Translations under genes and position numbers: made by a program
Assembly: GCF_023115425.1 (NCBI RefSeq)
Contig: NZ_CP096032.1
Coordinates: 1,178,001 to 1,242,000, forward strand
Length of the DNA stretch: 64,000 nt
Source: Synechococcus sp. A10-1-5-1
Lineage (GTDB): Bacteria > Cyanobacteriota > Cyanobacteriia > PCC-6307 > Cyanobiaceae
Direction: 5' to 3'
In this document: positions 49,566-60,219 of the stretch, piece by piece
How the letters are laid out: every line of letters begins with the position of its first letter
Position numbering within the stretch: the stretch's first letter is position 1
Notes under the pieces: model-generated
What the model was told of the DNA's origin: nothing
Database searches by the model: none
Seen by the model: the letters and a program-made list of their open reading frames with translations, nothing else

Positions 49566-50036
49566 ATGTCACGCCGCAACGCCGCTGAGAAGCGCCCGGT
49601 TCTCCCCGATCCTCAGTTCAACAGCCGTTTGGCAACCATGATGGTTGCTCGGCTGATGAAGCACGGCAAGAAGTCCACCGCCCAGCGGATTCTTTCCGAC
49701 GCCTTCACGCTGATCAACGAGCGCACCGGCAGTGACGCCCTCGAGCTGTTCGAGACCGCAGTGAAGAACGCCACTCCCCTCGTGGAAGTCCGCGCTCGTC
49801 GCGTCGGTGGTGCCACTTACCAGGTGCCCATGGAAGTACGCCAGGAGCGCGGCACCGCCATGGCCCTGCGCTGGCTGGTCAACTTCTCTCGCGCCCGCAA
49901 CGGCCGCAGCATGGCCCAGAAACTGGCTGGCGAACTGATGGATGCCGCCAACGAAGCTGGCAGCGCCGTCCGTAAGCGGGAAGAGACCCACAAGATGGCC
50001 GAAGCCAACAAGGCCTTCGCCCACTACCGCTACTAA
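49566..50036 (+). CDS. rpsG: 30S ribosomal protein S7
   Basis: A 156-residue S7, starting [20 protein letters not shown]. Core motifs are [16 protein letters not shown] and [20 protein letters not shown]. It follows rpsL by 41 bp. S7 nucleates 30S head assembly and can repress the operon. Confidence 0.97.
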   Translation: MSRRNAAEKRPVLPDPQFNSRLATMMVARLMKHGKKSTAQRILSDAFTLINERTGSDALELFETAVKNATPLVEVRARRVGGATYQVPMEVRQERGTAMALRWLVNFSRARNGRSMAQKLAGELMDAANEAGSAVRKREETHKMAEANKAFAHYRY

Positions 50037-50146
50037 GCCTCACCGGCAGGGCCGCGAGCGGTCCTGCTGCTTCTCGGGTCGGGTGAGACCGACTTGTAGA
50101 GTGACGCCCGCTTTTTTGTCGATCCCACCCTCCGGAGACCTGCCCC

Positions 50147-52222
50147 GTGGCTCGCGCTATTCCCCTGGAACGCGTCAGGAATATTGGTATTGCGGCACAC
50201 ATTGATGCCGGTAAAACCACCACCACCGAACGAATCCTGTTCTATTCAGGTGTGGTGCACAAGATCGGTGAGGTGCATGACGGCGCCGCCGTGACCGATT
50301 GGATGGCCCAGGAGCGCGAGCGGGGCATCACCATCACCGCTGCTGCGATTTCCACCAGCTGGAACGACCACCGGATCAACATCATTGATACCCCTGGTCA
50401 CGTGGACTTCACCATCGAGGTGGAGCGCTCCATGCGTGTGCTGGACGGTGTGATCGCCGTCTTCTGTGCTGTGGGTGGTGTTCAACCCCAGTCTGAAACC
50501 GTCTGGCGTCAAGCGGATCGCTACAGCGTTCCCCGCATGGTGTTCGTCAACAAGATGGACCGCACGGGCGCTGACTTCCTGAAGGTGCACGGTCAAATCA
50601 AGGACCGCCTGAAGGCCAACGCTGTCCCCATTCAGCTTCCCATTGGCGCTGAGGGTGAACTGAGCGGCATCATCGACCTCGTCAAGAACCGCGCCTTCAT
50701 TTACAAGGACGACCTCGGCAAGGACATCGAGGAAGCCGATGTGCCCGCCGACATGAAGGATCTCGTCGAGGAGTGGCGCGCCACCCTGATGGAGACCGTT
50801 GCCGAAACCGACGAAGCCCTGATCGAGAAGTTCCTCGAAGAGGGTGAACTGAGCGAGGCTGAACTCGCCAAGGGCATCCGCGAGGGCGTTCTGAAGCACG
50901 GCTTGGTGCCGATGCTGTGCGGCTCCGCCTTCAAGAACAAGGGTGTTCAGCTTTTGCTCGACGCCGTTGTCGACTACCTGCCTGCCCCCGTAGATGTGCC
51001 CCCGATCCAGGGTGTGCTCCCCAACGGTGACGAGGCCGTTCGTCCCTCCGATGACAACGCTCCCTTCAGCGCCCTGGCGTTCAAGGTGATGGCCGACCCC
51101 TTCGGCAAGCTGACCTTCATCCGGATGTATTCCGGAGTGCTGCAAAAGGGCAGCTACATCCTCAACTCCACCAAGGACAAGAAAGAGCGCATTTCTCGTC
51201 TGATCGTGCTCAAGGCCGACGACCGTGAGGAAGTGGACGAGCTGCGCGCCGGCGACCTCGGCGCTGTTCTGGGTCTGAAGAACACCACCACCGGCGACAC
51301 CCTGTGCGTCGATTCCGATCCGATCATTCTGGAATCGCTCTACATCCCCGAGCCTGTGATCTCGGTGGCTGTGGAGCCCAAGACCAAGGGCGACATGGAG
51401 AAGCTCTCCAAAGCCCTCCAGTCCCTGTCCGAAGAAGATCCCACCTTCCGGGTCTCCACCGATCCGGAGACCAACCAAACCGTGATCGCCGGCATGGGCG
51501 AACTCCACCTGGAAATCCTGGTGGACCGCATGCTTCGTGAGTTCAAGGTCGAGGCCAACATCGGCGCCCCTCAGGTGTCCTATCGCGAAACCATTCGCGG
51601 CAGCGCCAAGGGCGAGGGCAAATTTGCCCGTCAGACCGGTGGTAAGGGCCAGTACGGCCACGTGGTGATCGAAATGGAGCCCGGCGAGCCGGGCACCGGG
51701 TTCGAATTCGTCAACAAGATCGTTGGCGGTGTCGTGCCCAAGGAGTACATCGGTCCGGCTGAGGCCGGGATGAAGGAAACCTGCCAGTCCGGTGTGATTG
51801 CCGGTTTCCCCCTGATCGATGTCCGAGTCACCATGGTCGACGGGTCGTACCATGACGTCGACTCGTCGGAGATGGCGTTCAAAATCGCCGGCTCCATGGC
51901 CTTCAAAGACGGCGTCAAGAAGTGCAACCCTGTACTCCTTGAGCCCATGATGAAGGTCGAGGTAGAGGTTCCCGAGGACTTCCTTGGAAGCGTCATCGGT
52001 GACCTCTCATCGCGCCGCGGTCAGGTTGAAGGACAGTCCATCGACGATGGGCAGTCCAAGGTCCAGTCCAAGGTGCCCCTGGCCGAGATGTTCGGCTACG
52101 CCACCCAGCTCCGATCCATGACCCAGGGTCGGGGTATCTTCTCGATGGAATTCAGCCATTACGAGGAAGTTCCTCGCAACGTGGCAGAAGCCATCATCTC
52201 CAAGAATCAGGGCAATTCCTGA
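50147..52222 (+). CDS. fusA: Elongation factor G
   Basis: A 691-residue translocation GTPase. G1 is [18 protein letters not shown]3 is DTPGHVDF, G4 is [11 protein letters not shown]. All five EF-G domains are present. The start is GTG at 50147. The gene is 110 bp after rpsG, an intergenic gap longer than usual for this operon. Confidence 0.97.
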   Translation: MARAIPLERVRNIGIAAHIDAGKTTTTERILFYSGVVHKIGEVHDGAAVTDWMAQERERGITITAAAISTSWNDHRINIIDTPGHVDFTIEVERSMRVLDGVIAVFCAVGGVQPQSETVWRQADRYSVPRMVFVNKMDRTGADFLKVHGQIKDRLKANAVPIQLPIGAEGELSGIIDLVKNRAFIYKDDLGKDIEEADVPADMKDLVEEWRATLMETVAETDEALIEKFLEEGELSEAELAKGIREGVLKHGLVPMLCGSAFKNKGVQLLLDAVVDYLPAPVDVPPIQGVLPNGDEAVRPSDDNAPFSALAFKVMADPFGKLTFIRMYSGVLQKGSYILNSTKDKKERISRLIVLKADDREEVDELRAGDLGAVLGLKNTTTGDTLCVDSDPIILESLYIPEPVISVAVEPKTKGDMEKLSKALQSLSEEDPTFRVSTDPETNQTVIAGMGELHLEILVDRMLREFKVEANIGAPQVSYRETIRGSAKGEGKFARQTGGKGQYGHVVIEMEPGEPGTGFEFVNKIVGGVVPKEYIGPAEAGMKETCQSGVIAGFPLIDVRVTMVDGSYHDVDSSEMAFKIAGSMAFKDGVKKCNPVLLEPMMKVEVEVPEDFLGSVIGDLSSRRGQVEGQSIDDGQSKVQSKVPLAEMFGYATQLRSMTQGRGIFSMEFSHYEEVPRNVAEAIISKNQGNS

Positions 52223-52261
52223 TCTTTTTCCTACCCATTTACCCCCCGATTCTTTTTCATC

Positions 52262-53461
52262 ATGGCTCGCGAGAAGTTCGAAAGGAATAAGCCCCACGTC
52301 AACATCGGCACCATTGGCCACGTTGACCACGGCAAGACCACCCTCACCGCCGCCATCACCAACGTGCTGGCCAAGAAGGGTCAGGCGAAAGTGCAGAACT
52401 ACGCCGACATCGACGGTGCTCCTGAAGAGCGTGAGCGCGGTATCACCATTAATACCGCTCACGTCGAGTACGAGACCGCTGGTCGTCACTACGCCCACGT
52501 GGACTGCCCCGGCCACGCGGACTACGTGAAGAACATGATCACCGGTGCTGCCCAGATGGACGGCGCCATTCTGGTGGTGGCCGCCACCGACGGCCCCATG
52601 GCCCAAACCAAGGAGCACATCCTCCTGGCCAAGCAGGTGGGTGTTCCCGCTCTGGTGGTTGCACTGAACAAGTGCGACATGGTCGACGACGAGGAGATCC
52701 TCGAGCTCGTCGAGATGGAAGTGCGTGAACTGCTGAGCAGCTACGACTTCCCCGGCGACGACATCCCCGTGGTGAAGGTCTCCGGCCTCAAGGCCATCGA
52801 AGGCGACGCTGATTGGGAAGCCAAGATCGATGAGCTGATGGATGCGGTTGATTCCGCCATCCCCGAGCCCGAGCGTGAAGTCGACAAGCCCTTCCTGATG
52901 GCTGTCGAAGACGTCTTCTCCATCACCGGCCGCGGCACCGTGGCCACCGGCCGCATCGAGCGCGGTGTGGTCAAGGTGGGCGAGGAAATTGAGATTGTGG
53001 GTATCAAGGACACCCGCAAGACCACCGTCACCGGTGTGGAAATGTTCCGCAAGCTGCTCGATGAGGGCATGGCCGGCGACAACGTGGGTCTGCTGCTCCG
53101 CGGCATCCAGAAGGAAGACATCGAGCGCGGCATGGTGCTCGTGAAGCCCGGCTCCATCACCCCTCACACCAAGTTCGAGGGTGAGGTCTACGTGCTGAAG
53201 AAGGAAGAAGGCGGCCGCCACACCCCCTTCTTTGCTGGCTACCGCCCGCAGTTCTACATCCGTACGACCGACGTGACCGGTCAGATCACCGCTTTCACCG
53301 CCGACGACGGCTCCAACGTGGAAATGGTGATGCCCGGTGACCGCATCAAGATGACCGGCGAGCTGATCTGCCCCGTCGCCATCGAGCAAGGCATGCGCTT
53401 CGCTATCCGCGAAGGCGGCCGCACCATCGGTGCTGGCGTGGTCTCCAAGATCATCGCCTGA
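52262..53461 (+). CDS. tufA: Elongation factor Tu
   Basis: A 399-residue EF-Tu. G1 is [16 protein letters not shown]3 is [14 protein letters not shown]4 is [12 protein letters not shown]. It delivers aminoacyl-tRNA to the ribosome. It begins 39 bp after fusA and is followed by a 195-bp gap containing a strong hairpin before rpsJ. Confidence 0.98.
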   Translation: MAREKFERNKPHVNIGTIGHVDHGKTTLTAAITNVLAKKGQAKVQNYADIDGAPEERERGITINTAHVEYETAGRHYAHVDCPGHADYVKNMITGAAQMDGAILVVAATDGPMAQTKEHILLAKQVGVPALVVALNKCDMVDDEEILELVEMEVRELLSSYDFPGDDIPVVKVSGLKAIEGDADWEAKIDELMDAVDSAIPEPEREVDKPFLMAVEDVFSITGRGTVATGRIERGVVKVGEEIEIVGIKDTRKTTVTGVEMFRKLLDEGMAGDNVGLLLRGIQKEDIERGMVLVKPGSITPHTKFEGEVYVLKKEEGGRHTPFFAGYRPQFYIRTTDVTGQITAFTADDGSNVEMVMPGDRIKMTGELICPVAIEQGMRFAIREGGRTIGAGVVSKIIA

Positions 53462-53496
53462 TCCTGCTGGTCCGGCCTCGGCCGTGATCTAGGGTT

Positions 53497-53523
53497 GAGG
53501 GGTGGAGCTGGTCTCCACCCCTC
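53497..53523 (+). other. Perfect hairpin in the tufA-rpsJ spacer
   Basis: GAGGGGTGGAG-CTGGT-CTCCACCCCTC is a perfect 11-bp stem with a 5-nt loop. It is followed by TCTCGTG rather than a T-run, so it may be an mRNA-stabilising or processing structure instead of a terminator. Confidence 0.65.
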
Positions 53524-53656
53524 TCTCGTGCACCTCGACAATCCAGCTGCTTTGGGTTTGTTCCGGTTCCCCGGCACCCAGCGCTTCCCTTCCTGCGCCT
53601 TCATCCTTCAAGGATCAAGCCAGAACCGTTGAACGCTTAACGACGTCAGACACTCC

Positions 53657-53977
53657 ATGTCCACCGCTATTGCCCAGCAGAAGATCCGCATCCGCCTGAA
53701 GGCGTTTGATCGCCGCATGCTGGATCTGTCCTGCGAAAAAATCATCGAAACGGCTGATCACACCGCTGCAACTGCGATCGGTCCGATTCCCCTGCCTACC
53801 AAGCGCAAGATTTACTGCGTACTGCGCTCGCCCCACGTGGACAAGGACTCCCGTGAGCACTTCGAGACCCGCACCCACCGCCGGATCATCGATATCTACA
53901 GCCCTTCGGCCAAGACCATCGACGCGCTGATGAAGCTCGACCTACCCAGCGGCGTTGACATCGAAGTCAAGCTCTGA
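53657..53977 (+). CDS. rpsJ: 30S ribosomal protein S10
   Basis: A 106-residue S10 with [20 protein letters not shown] and [20 protein letters not shown]. It ends the str operon, as in many cyanobacteria where S10 is separate from the S10 operon. S10 forms part of the 30S head and, as NusE, the antitermination complex. Confidence 0.97.
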   Translation: MSTAIAQQKIRIRLKAFDRRMLDLSCEKIIETADHTAATAIGPIPLPTKRKIYCVLRSPHVDKDSREHFETRTHRRIIDIYSPSAKTIDALMKLDLPSGVDIEVKL

Positions 53978-54003
53978 TTCCTAGGCTCCGCAGCTGGATC
54001 CCC

Positions 54004-54030
54004 AAAACCCGCCCCAGGGCGGGTTTTTTT
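54004..54030 (+). terminator. Terminator of the str operon
   Basis: ACCCGCCC-CAG-GGCGGGT followed by seven T residues, 27 bp after rpsJ. A clear intrinsic terminator. Confidence 0.95.
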
Positions 54031-54102
54031 GTGTGTTCGAACCACACGACGGCGAATCATCACTGCCTAGCATTCGCCCTCTTGAGGCTCTGGTGCAACG
54101 AC

Positions 54103-54774
54103 GTGACGCAACTGGCCGTGAGAGAACTGCCGCTGTTCCCGCTGCCGGATGTGGTGCTCTTCCCCCAGGAAGTGCTGCCGTTGCACATCTTTGAGCCGAG
54201 GTACCGGATGATGCTGCGCACGGTCCTGGAGAGCGACCGGCGTTTCGGGGTGGTCCGCTGGGACCCCCAGGAAGGAACGATGGCGAGCGTGGGCTGTTGC
54301 GCTGAGATCCTCCAGTGCCAGACCCAGGACGATGACCGCAGTTACATCGTCACGATGGGCCAACAGCGCTTCAGGTTGTTGGAGGTGGTGCGTGAGGCCC
54401 CCTTCAAGGTCGGCCTGGTGAGCTGGATCGAAGACGATCAGCCTGACGACCACGCCCAACTGCAGGATCTCTCGGGCGAAGTCAGCAGTGCTCTTAAGGA
54501 CGTAGTGGAGCTGACCGGCAAATTGATGGGTAAACCCACCAGCCTCCCCAACGATCTGCCTGATCTACCCAGGGAGCTCTCGTATTGGATTGGCTCGCAC
54601 CTGGGGGGCCCCGTGGCCGATCAACAGCAAGCGCTACTGGAGATCACCAACACCGAAGAACGGCTGCGCCAGGAGTTCGAGCTGCTGGATGAGACCCGCC
54701 GCCAGCTCGCCGCACGAACGGTCTTGGAGTCGACCTTGAGGGATCTGAAGGCCGGCGAGAGCGAGGAGAACTGA
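54103..54774 (+). CDS. LON-N-domain (substrate-binding) protein
   Basis: A 223-residue protein made of a Lon N-terminal-type domain without the ATPase or protease parts: LPLFPLPDVVLFPQEVLPLH, IFEPRYRMMLRTVLESDRRF. The GTG at 54103 is preferred (VTQLAVRELPLFPLPD); the ORF extends upstream without homology. Stand-alone LON-N proteins are common in cyanobacteria with unknown function. It precedes the methyltransferase gene by 1 bp. Confidence 0.85.
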   Translation: MTQLAVRELPLFPLPDVVLFPQEVLPLHIFEPRYRMMLRTVLESDRRFGVVRWDPQEGTMASVGCCAEILQCQTQDDDRSYIVTMGQQRFRLLEVVREAPFKVGLVSWIEDDQPDDHAQLQDLSGEVSSALKDVVELTGKLMGKPTSLPNDLPDLPRELSYWIGSHLGGPVADQQQALLEITNTEERLRQEFELLDETRRQLAARTVLESTLRDLKAGESEEN

Positions 54775-54775
54775 G

Positions 54776-55762
54776 ATGCAAACCAGTGCCGTGTTGGCGC
54801 TGCTCAGCCCCTGGGCGAGCGGCGTCATGCTCATGGTCGCCGTTGCGGCTGTGCTGCTGTTGGTGGGTCTGGCGATTTGGTCAGCGCGAGATCGTGCTTT
54901 TGAGAGCACCGCCAGCGTGGCTGAGGCCTACGACCGCTGGACCGACGACCAACTGCTCGAGCGGCTTTGGGGCGATCACGTGCATCTGGGCCACTACGGC
55001 TCCCCCCCGCAATCCAGAGACTTCCGAGCCGCTAAGGCTGACTTCGTCCACGAACTGGTGCGCTGGAGCGGCTTGGATCAACTTCCCCCCGGCAGCACCG
55101 TCTTGGATGTGGGCTGCGGCATCGGTGGTAGTGCCCGGATCCTGGCCCGCGACTACGGCCTGAATGTGCTCGGCATCAGCATCAGCCCAGGACAAATCGA
55201 ACGGGCCCAGCAACTCACCCCTGAAGGCCTGAGCTGCCGCTTCGCCGTGATGAATGCCCTGGATCTGCAGCTGGAGAACGGCAGTTTTGATGCGGTCTGG
55301 AGCGTGGAAGCTGGCCCCCACATGCCGGACAAACAGCGCTACGCCGATGAACTGCTGCGGGTTCTCAAACCCGGCGGTCTGCTGGCTGTGGCCGACTGGA
55401 ACCGCCGCGATCCTGAGGTCAAACCGCTGAACCGCAAGGAGCGCTGGGTGATGCACCAGCTCCTGGTGCAGTGGGCCCACCCGGAGTTCGCCAGCATCCC
55501 AGGTTTTCGCCGCAACCTTGAGCAGAGCCGCTGGAGCAGCGGTGCCCTCGTGGAAACCGCCGATTGGAGCCGCGAGACCCTGCCCTCTTGGATCGAGTCG
55601 ATCCTTGAAGGAGTCCGCAGACCCAGGGCCGTCCTGGGTCTTGGCCCCAAAGCCGTCTTGATGGGGCTGCGGGAATCCCCCACCCTGCTGCTGATGCACT
55701 GGGGCTTCGCCACTGGAATGATGCAGTTCGGCGTCTTTCGAACCCGCAAACCCTCGGCCTAG
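54776..55762 (+). CDS. MPBQ/MSBQ methyltransferase-like SAM enzyme
   Basis: A 328-residue methyltransferase. One N-terminal hydrophobic helix (SGVMLMVAVAAVLLLVGLAI) precedes the SAM motif VLDVGCGIGGSARILARDYG. It resembles the cyanobacterial 2-methyl-6-phytylbenzoquinol methyltransferase (Sll0418 type) in tocopherol and plastoquinone synthesis, which also has a membrane anchor. Gamma-tocopherol methyltransferase is the main alternative. It overlaps the convergent pheA end. Confidence 0.82.
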   Translation: MQTSAVLALLSPWASGVMLMVAVAAVLLLVGLAIWSARDRAFESTASVAEAYDRWTDDQLLERLWGDHVHLGHYGSPPQSRDFRAAKADFVHELVRWSGLDQLPPGSTVLDVGCGIGGSARILARDYGLNVLGISISPGQIERAQQLTPEGLSCRFAVMNALDLQLENGSFDAVWSVEAGPHMPDKQRYADELLRVLKPGGLLAVADWNRRDPEVKPLNRKERWVMHQLLVQWAHPEFASIPGFRRNLEQSRWSSGALVETADWSRETLPSWIESILEGVRRPRAVLGLGPKAVLMGLRESPTLLLMHWGFATGMMQFGVFRTRKPSA

Positions 55763-56583
55763 AGCTGGGTCATCGGGTAGGCACCAAACACCGCCAGGTG
55801 CTCACAGAGGGGCCTGAGCTCCTCCATGGCCTGATGCAGGGACTCCGGTCCATCCGGGAGCTCCAGGTCCACAAAAAAGATGTATTCGCCCATTTCCCGC
55901 TTGGAGGGGCGGGACTCGATCCGGCTCATGTTCAAGCCACGGTGCGCGAAACAAGCCAGGGCTTTGAGTAGGGCACCGGGCTGGTTGGCCTGTAGGGAGA
56001 AGGCCAAGCTGGCCAGCTCCCCATGCCAATTGCGTTCCCCCTGACGGAGCAGCAAAAAGCGGGTGCAGTTGCCGGCCACATCATTGATGGGGTAGGCCAG
56101 CTCCTTGAGGCCATGATCCTTGGCGGCCTGCTGGGAAGCGATGGCCGCCCGGAAATGACTGCCGGCGACCATTCGTGCCGCTTCGGCGGTGGAGCTGGTG
56201 GGCAGCTGCAGGGCATTGGGCAGGTTGTTGCTCAGCCAGAGGCTGCACTGCGCCAAGGCCTGGGGGTGGGAGAGCACTTCACTGACCCCATCGACACTGC
56301 CGCTCCCGACGAGGGCGTGACGAATGGGAAGGACCACCGCCCGTGAAATCTCCAGCTCGGGGTGCTCCCACAGGGCGTCCAGGGAAGCGGTGACCCCACC
56401 TTCCACCGAGTTCTCGACGGGGACCACGGCGGCATCAACCCGGCCTGCCGCCAGGGCCTGGATCACCGCGCGAATCCCCGTCTGGGGGAGCAGTTCAGGT
56501 GTCTCCCACTGCTCCAGCTGCGCGAAGGCTTGGGCCGCCTGCTCCCCATAGGTGCCCACCGGACCAAGAAAAGCAATGCGCAT
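55759..56583 (-). CDS. pheA: Prephenate dehydratase
   Basis: A 274-residue enzyme of phenylalanine synthesis without a chorismate mutase domain. The catalytic domain starts RIAFLGPVGTYGEQAAQAFA and has the VPVENSVEGGVTASLDALWE motif. An ACT domain follows (residues about 195-270: ANQPGALLKALACFAHRGLN), the site of Phe feedback control (ESRPSKREMGEYIFFVDLE). Confidence 0.96.
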   Translation of the reverse strand: MRIAFLGPVGTYGEQAAQAFAQLEQWETPELLPQTGIRAVIQALAAGRVDAAVVPVENSVEGGVTASLDALWEHPELEISRAVVLPIRHALVGSGSVDGVSEVLSHPQALAQCSLWLSNNLPNALQLPTSSTAEAARMVAGSHFRAAIASQQAAKDHGLKELAYPINDVAGNCTRFLLLRQGERNWHGELASLAFSLQANQPGALLKALACFAHRGLNMSRIESRPSKREMGEYIFFVDLELPDGPESLHQAMEELRPLCEHLAVFGAYPMTQL

Positions 56584-56635
56584 GGGGCTGATCGGGCCGT
56601 GCTCGATAGGATCATGGCCCCTCGGCCGACCTTTG

Positions 56636-57175
56636 ATGCCTCTGGCCTTCAGTGCCAGCCAAGCCTTGCAGTTGCCGGTGCAGCAGAACGCACAGCGTTT
56701 GGCTGCCTACCTGGACGACGAGGAGCAGGTCATTGAAGCCCTGCTCGAGGCCGAGCAGCTCAGCAAAATCGCACCTGGGCGCTATCGCTACACGGTGACC
56801 AAGCTGCAGGTCTTTCAACTGCAGATTCAACCGGTGGTGGACCTGGTAGCCCGCCGCAGCCCCAACCGCATCGAGCTCGAAGCCATCGACTGTCAGCTCG
56901 AAGGGCTGGGAGTCGTCGACGATTTCCAGCTCAGCCTGGGCTCATGGCTTGAAGCGCGAGACGGCGCCTTGGTTGGGGAGGCCAGCCTGGCGGTGAGTGT
57001 CAGCCAACCCAGCCTGTTGAAACTGATCCCAGCAAAAGTGCTGGAAGCCACGGGACGCTCACTGCTGGCAGGCATCTTGCTGGGCATCAAAACCCGGGTG
57101 GGACAGCAACTGATCAGCGATTTCCAGCGCTGGTGCAAGCAGCACGCCATCAACCCTGCAGGCGTCGAGGCCTAA
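56636..57175 (+). CDS. DUF1997 family protein
   Basis: A 179-residue cyanobacterial and plastid conserved protein (DUF1997). Visible pattern: [40 protein letters not shown] and the C-terminal [20 protein letters not shown]. The beta-strand-rich middle and amphipathic C-terminal helices suggest a lipid- or membrane-associated START-like fold. Function is not established. The ATG at 56636 is 52 bp from the divergent pheA start. Confidence 0.8.
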   Translation: MPLAFSASQALQLPVQQNAQRLAAYLDDEEQVIEALLEAEQLSKIAPGRYRYTVTKLQVFQLQIQPVVDLVARRSPNRIELEAIDCQLEGLGVVDDFQLSLGSWLEARDGALVGEASLAVSVSQPSLLKLIPAKVLEATGRSLLAGILLGIKTRVGQQLISDFQRWCKQHAINPAGVEA

Positions 57176-57747
57176 GCCGCCAGCACCTTGCGCAGAAAAC
57201 TGTGGCGATGGAGCACTGTTGGGCCAAGGGAGAGCACGGCGGCCCGATGTTGTGCTGTGCCATATCCGGCGTGGCGCTCAAAGCCATAACCCGGATAGCG
57301 CTCTGACAATCGCACCAACAGGGCATCCCGGGCCTGCTTAGCCAGCACACTGGCCGCCGCAATCTCAAGGTGCGCGCTGTCGCCGCGCACGACTGTCTCC
57401 TGGGAGCCAGCCCAGAGGCGCAGGGGAAGGTTCCCATCCACCAAGACATGCTCTGGAGCCGGAGAACCCAGGCGCTGCAAGGCCCGCAGCATGGCCCGTT
57501 CAGTGGCGCTGCGGATCCCCACTCCATCAATTTCCTGAGCGGAGGCCTGCCCTAGAGCCCACGCCTCCGCCAGCTCCACGATCAAAGGGACCAACAGGGC
57601 CCGCCGCTTGGCCGAGAGCGCTTTGCTGTCGGTCAAACCCGCCGCGGCCAGGGTCTCTCGAGCGGGATCGCTCAAGACCACAGCCCCAGCGAAGACAGGG
57701 CCGAACCAACAGCCCCGTCCGACTTCATCGACGCCAGCGATCCGCAT
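57172..57747 (-). CDS. rnhB: Ribonuclease HII
   Basis: A 191-residue RNase HII. The catalytic N-terminus is [19 protein letters not shown] (Asp/Glu pair), with conserved [13 protein letters not shown] and VDGNLPL. It removes RNA from RNA-DNA hybrids and misincorporated ribonucleotides. It overlaps the end of the convergent DUF1997 gene by 4 bp and follows rne by 14 bp, a typical cyanobacterial pair. Confidence 0.96.
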   Translation of the reverse strand: MRIAGVDEVGRGCWFGPVFAGAVVLSDPARETLAAAGLTDSKALSAKRRALLVPLIVELAEAWALGQASAQEIDGVGIRSATERAMLRALQRLGSPAPEHVLVDGNLPLRLWAGSQETVVRGDSAHLEIAAASVLAKQARDALLVRLSERYPGYGFERHAGYGTAQHRAAVLSLGPTVLHRHSFLRKVLAA

Positions 57748-57761
57748 CGCCGCCGCAGGCC

Positions 57762-59813
57762 TCAGTCGCTGGCCGATGAACGGCGACGGCGACGACGGGG
57801 CTCTCCGTTGTCGTCGGTCTCGTCTGCCGGAGGGCTCGAGACCACAGCGGCTTCAGCCACAGGAGCTTCGGTGACAGCCACGGCACCGCTGGAGGTGCTG
57901 GCACTACTGCGGCTCCGGGTGCGAGTCCGGCCCGTGCGGGCTGGAGCCGGCTCGTCTTGGGCCGGCGAAGCCGATGCATCGGTGATCGCCACCGTGGTCA
58001 GCGGGGCCTCCGTGATCGCCACTTCCGTGATCGAAACGGTGGGGAGCGGCGTGATCGCCACACCGGTGGGTTCGACCTGAGCAACGGCCACCGGAGCGGG
58101 CACCGCGCCGTTGGTGTTGGCGTTCTGTCCGCCGCGACCTCGGCGGCGGCGGCGGGGACCAGCAGCGGCCAACTGCTGACGGGCCTCATCCAGGACCGCA
58201 TCAGCGTCTTGCCCCGGACGGACCACTCGAACCATCAAGTTGTCGGGATTCGGAGCAGGATCCAGGAGCAGGGCTGGGTTGAGACCCAACCAGCCATAGA
58301 CCAATTCCTGTTCAGGTTCCATCGGGACAGCGACCAGTTCGGGCTCAGGCCGGCGGTTGTGGCCTTCCGAGCTGCTGGTCGTGGCGACAGGATCGGCCTG
58401 GCCAGCGGCCACCAAACCACTGTCTTCGTAACCCGTGGTGACGTCCCCATCGGAGCTGCGTCCTCCGCGACCCCGACCGCGGCGGCGGCCGCCGCTGCCG
58501 CCCTCCAAGGCCACAGGGGTCGAGGCTTCAGCACGGGCCGAGGCAGCCGAGCGAACCAAGCCCGACACGCTGGCCAGGGGTTGCAGGGTGTCTTGCCCGG
58601 GCAGGACCACCACATGACCCAGACCACCGCAGCTGGGACAGGCCCGACCGAAGAGTTCGTAGATGTTCTGGCCCTGGCGCTTGCGGGTGAGCTCCACCAA
58701 GCCCAGTTCACTGATCTGCGCGATCTGGGGACGGGCTGAATCCGAGCGGACTTCAGAGGTGAAGTGCTCCAGCAGTTGCAGCTGATCGCGGCGCGACTCC
58801 ATATCGATGAAGTCGATGATCACGACACCACCGATGTTGCGCAGTTTCAGCTGACGGGCGATCTCGGTCGCCGCCTCGTAGTTGGTCCAGAGGACGGTCT
58901 CGCGCGCATTGGCCGAACGGGTGAAGGAGCCCGAGTTGACGTCAATCACCGTCAGGGCCTCGGTGGGCTCGATGATCACGTAGCCGCCCGAGGGCAGATC
59001 CACCCGAGGCTTCAGGGCATCGCGGATGGCCGCATTGACCTTGTAGTGCTCAAGGATCTCGGTGGGCTCGCTGTGGTGCTCCACCAGCACCTGATGGGGA
59101 TCGCTGCCCAGGAAGGTGTTGACCCGGGAGACCGCGTCCTGGGCATCCACGACGATCCGAGCCACCTCAGGGGTGTAGTGGTCCCGCAGGATGCGGTGGA
59201 TGAAGTCGTCGTCGCGGTTCAGCAGAACCGGAGGCGTTGCGGATTCGGCCGCCGTCTGAATGGCTTCCCACTGGCGCAGCAGCGCCTCGAGATCGTCGAT
59301 CAGCAGCTCTTCGCTGATGCCTTCGGCTTCAGTGCGGATCAGCAGACCCGCACCCGGGGGCTTGATCAGCACACCCAGGGCGCGGAGACGATTGCGCTCG
59401 CTTTCAGCCGTGATCCGGCGGGAGATATTGACGCCCTGGCCATGGGGCTGCAGCACCAAAAAACGACCAGGAAGGGTGAGGTTGCCGGTCAGGCGAGGGC
59501 CCTTGGTGCCGGTGGGCTCCTTCATCACCTGGACGAGAACCTTCTGCCGGGGCTCGAGCAGCTCTGTGATGCCAACGGTGCCTTTCTTCAGGCGAAGGGG
59601 ACCGAGATCGGAAACATGAATAAAACCGTTCTTCTCGCCCTCTCCGATATTGACGAAGGCGGCATCAATGCCGGGCAGGACGTTCTCGATCGTCCCGAGA
59701 TAGACGTCGCCGATTTGGTAGAGGCCCTGTGCGACGACAAGCTCGTCGACACGCTCATCGGTGAGAACGGCGGCAATGCGCAGTTGCTCGGCGATGACGA
59801 TCTGCTGGGGCAT
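57762..59813 (-). CDS. rne: Ribonuclease E
   Basis: A 683-residue RNase E/G. The N-terminal S1 domain ([20 protein letters not shown]), catalytic DNase-I-like region ([32 protein letters not shown]) and the Zn-link CPSCGGLG are complete. The C-terminal 270 residues are low-complexity and unstructured. The last residues, [13 protein letters not shown], contain the nonapeptide reported in cyanobacteria to bind PNPase. The 406-bp upstream region fits the long regulatory leader expected for this gene. Confidence 0.96.
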   Translation of the reverse strand: MPQQIVIAEQLRIAAVLTDERVDELVVAQGLYQIGDVYLGTIENVLPGIDAAFVNIGEGEKNGFIHVSDLGPLRLKKGTVGITELLEPRQKVLVQVMKEPTGTKGPRLTGNLTLPGRFLVLQPHGQGVNISRRITAESERNRLRALGVLIKPPGAGLLIRTEAEGISEELLIDDLEALLRQWEAIQTAAESATPPVLLNRDDDFIHRILRDHYTPEVARIVVDAQDAVSRVNTFLGSDPHQVLVEHHSEPTEILEHYKVNAAIRDALKPRVDLPSGGYVIIEPTEALTVIDVNSGSFTRSANARETVLWTNYEAATEIARQLKLRNIGGVVIIDFIDMESRRDQLQLLEHFTSEVRSDSARPQIAQISELGLVELTRKRQGQNIYELFGRACPSCGGLGHVVVLPGQDTLQPLASVSGLVRSAASARAEASTPVALEGGSGGRRRGRGRGGRSSDGDVTTGYEDSGLVAAGQADPVATTSSSEGHNRRPEPELVAVPMEPEQELVYGWLGLNPALLLDPAPNPDNLMVRVVRPGQDADAVLDEARQQLAAAGPRRRRRGRGGQNANTNGAVPAPVAVAQVEPTGVAITPLPTVSITEVAITEAPLTTVAITDASASPAQDEPAPARTGRTRTRSRSSASTSSGAVAVTEAPVAEAAVVSSPPADETDDNGEPRRRRRRSSASD

Positions 59814-60219
59814 GGAAGGTCAGGAAAGGACCTGCACAAGGCAGGCGGGGATAAGAAATGACTGGACGAACGCAGTGCGTTGGTCTGAGACAGAGATCTG
59901 ATCGCGGCATCGCCGATGCCGGGTGACTCCTGCCAGTGGGATGTGAGAAAAGCTCAGAACGCGACGCCGAGGCTGAAGCTGCGGCGAAAGGTGAGGGCGT
60001 TGAACCAGCGAGGTTGAACGCGAAAAAGTTGCGGGTGCCAATTGGTGCCCGTCTGAACAGCGCCGCCGAGAGCGACTTTCAGGAAGGGAAACTCGTGAAA
60101 GCTGCTGAGGAGGTTCCGATCGCTTTCAGCCAACGTCGGCTGGCTGGGCGAGGGAGAGATCGACTAACCGGCTTCGGTAAAAGATCTGCCGTCCTGTTTG
60201 CAAACTAGCACGCTTGATT
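59814..60219. promoter_or_regulatory. rne leader and intergenic region (406 bp)
   Basis: No coding ORF with support. In cyanobacteria rne has a long 5' untranslated leader used for autoregulation, so most of this stretch probably belongs to that leader. I found no single strong hairpin. The plus-strand frame 59936-60208 has a random-looking composition and is not taken as a gene. Confidence 0.45.

Noticed and set aside
50246-51853. 535-aa open frame antisense to fusA
   Set aside because: His/Leu/Gly/Asp-heavy composition typical of the complement of a codon-biased gene; no motifs.
52007-53389. 460-aa open frame antisense to tufA and the end of fusA
   Set aside because: Shadow of highly expressed genes; no family resemblance.
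59936-60208. 90-aa open frame in the rne upstream region
   Set aside because: Starts without a ribosome site and reads as low-complexity Ala/Glu/Arg sequence; the region is better explained as the rne leader.
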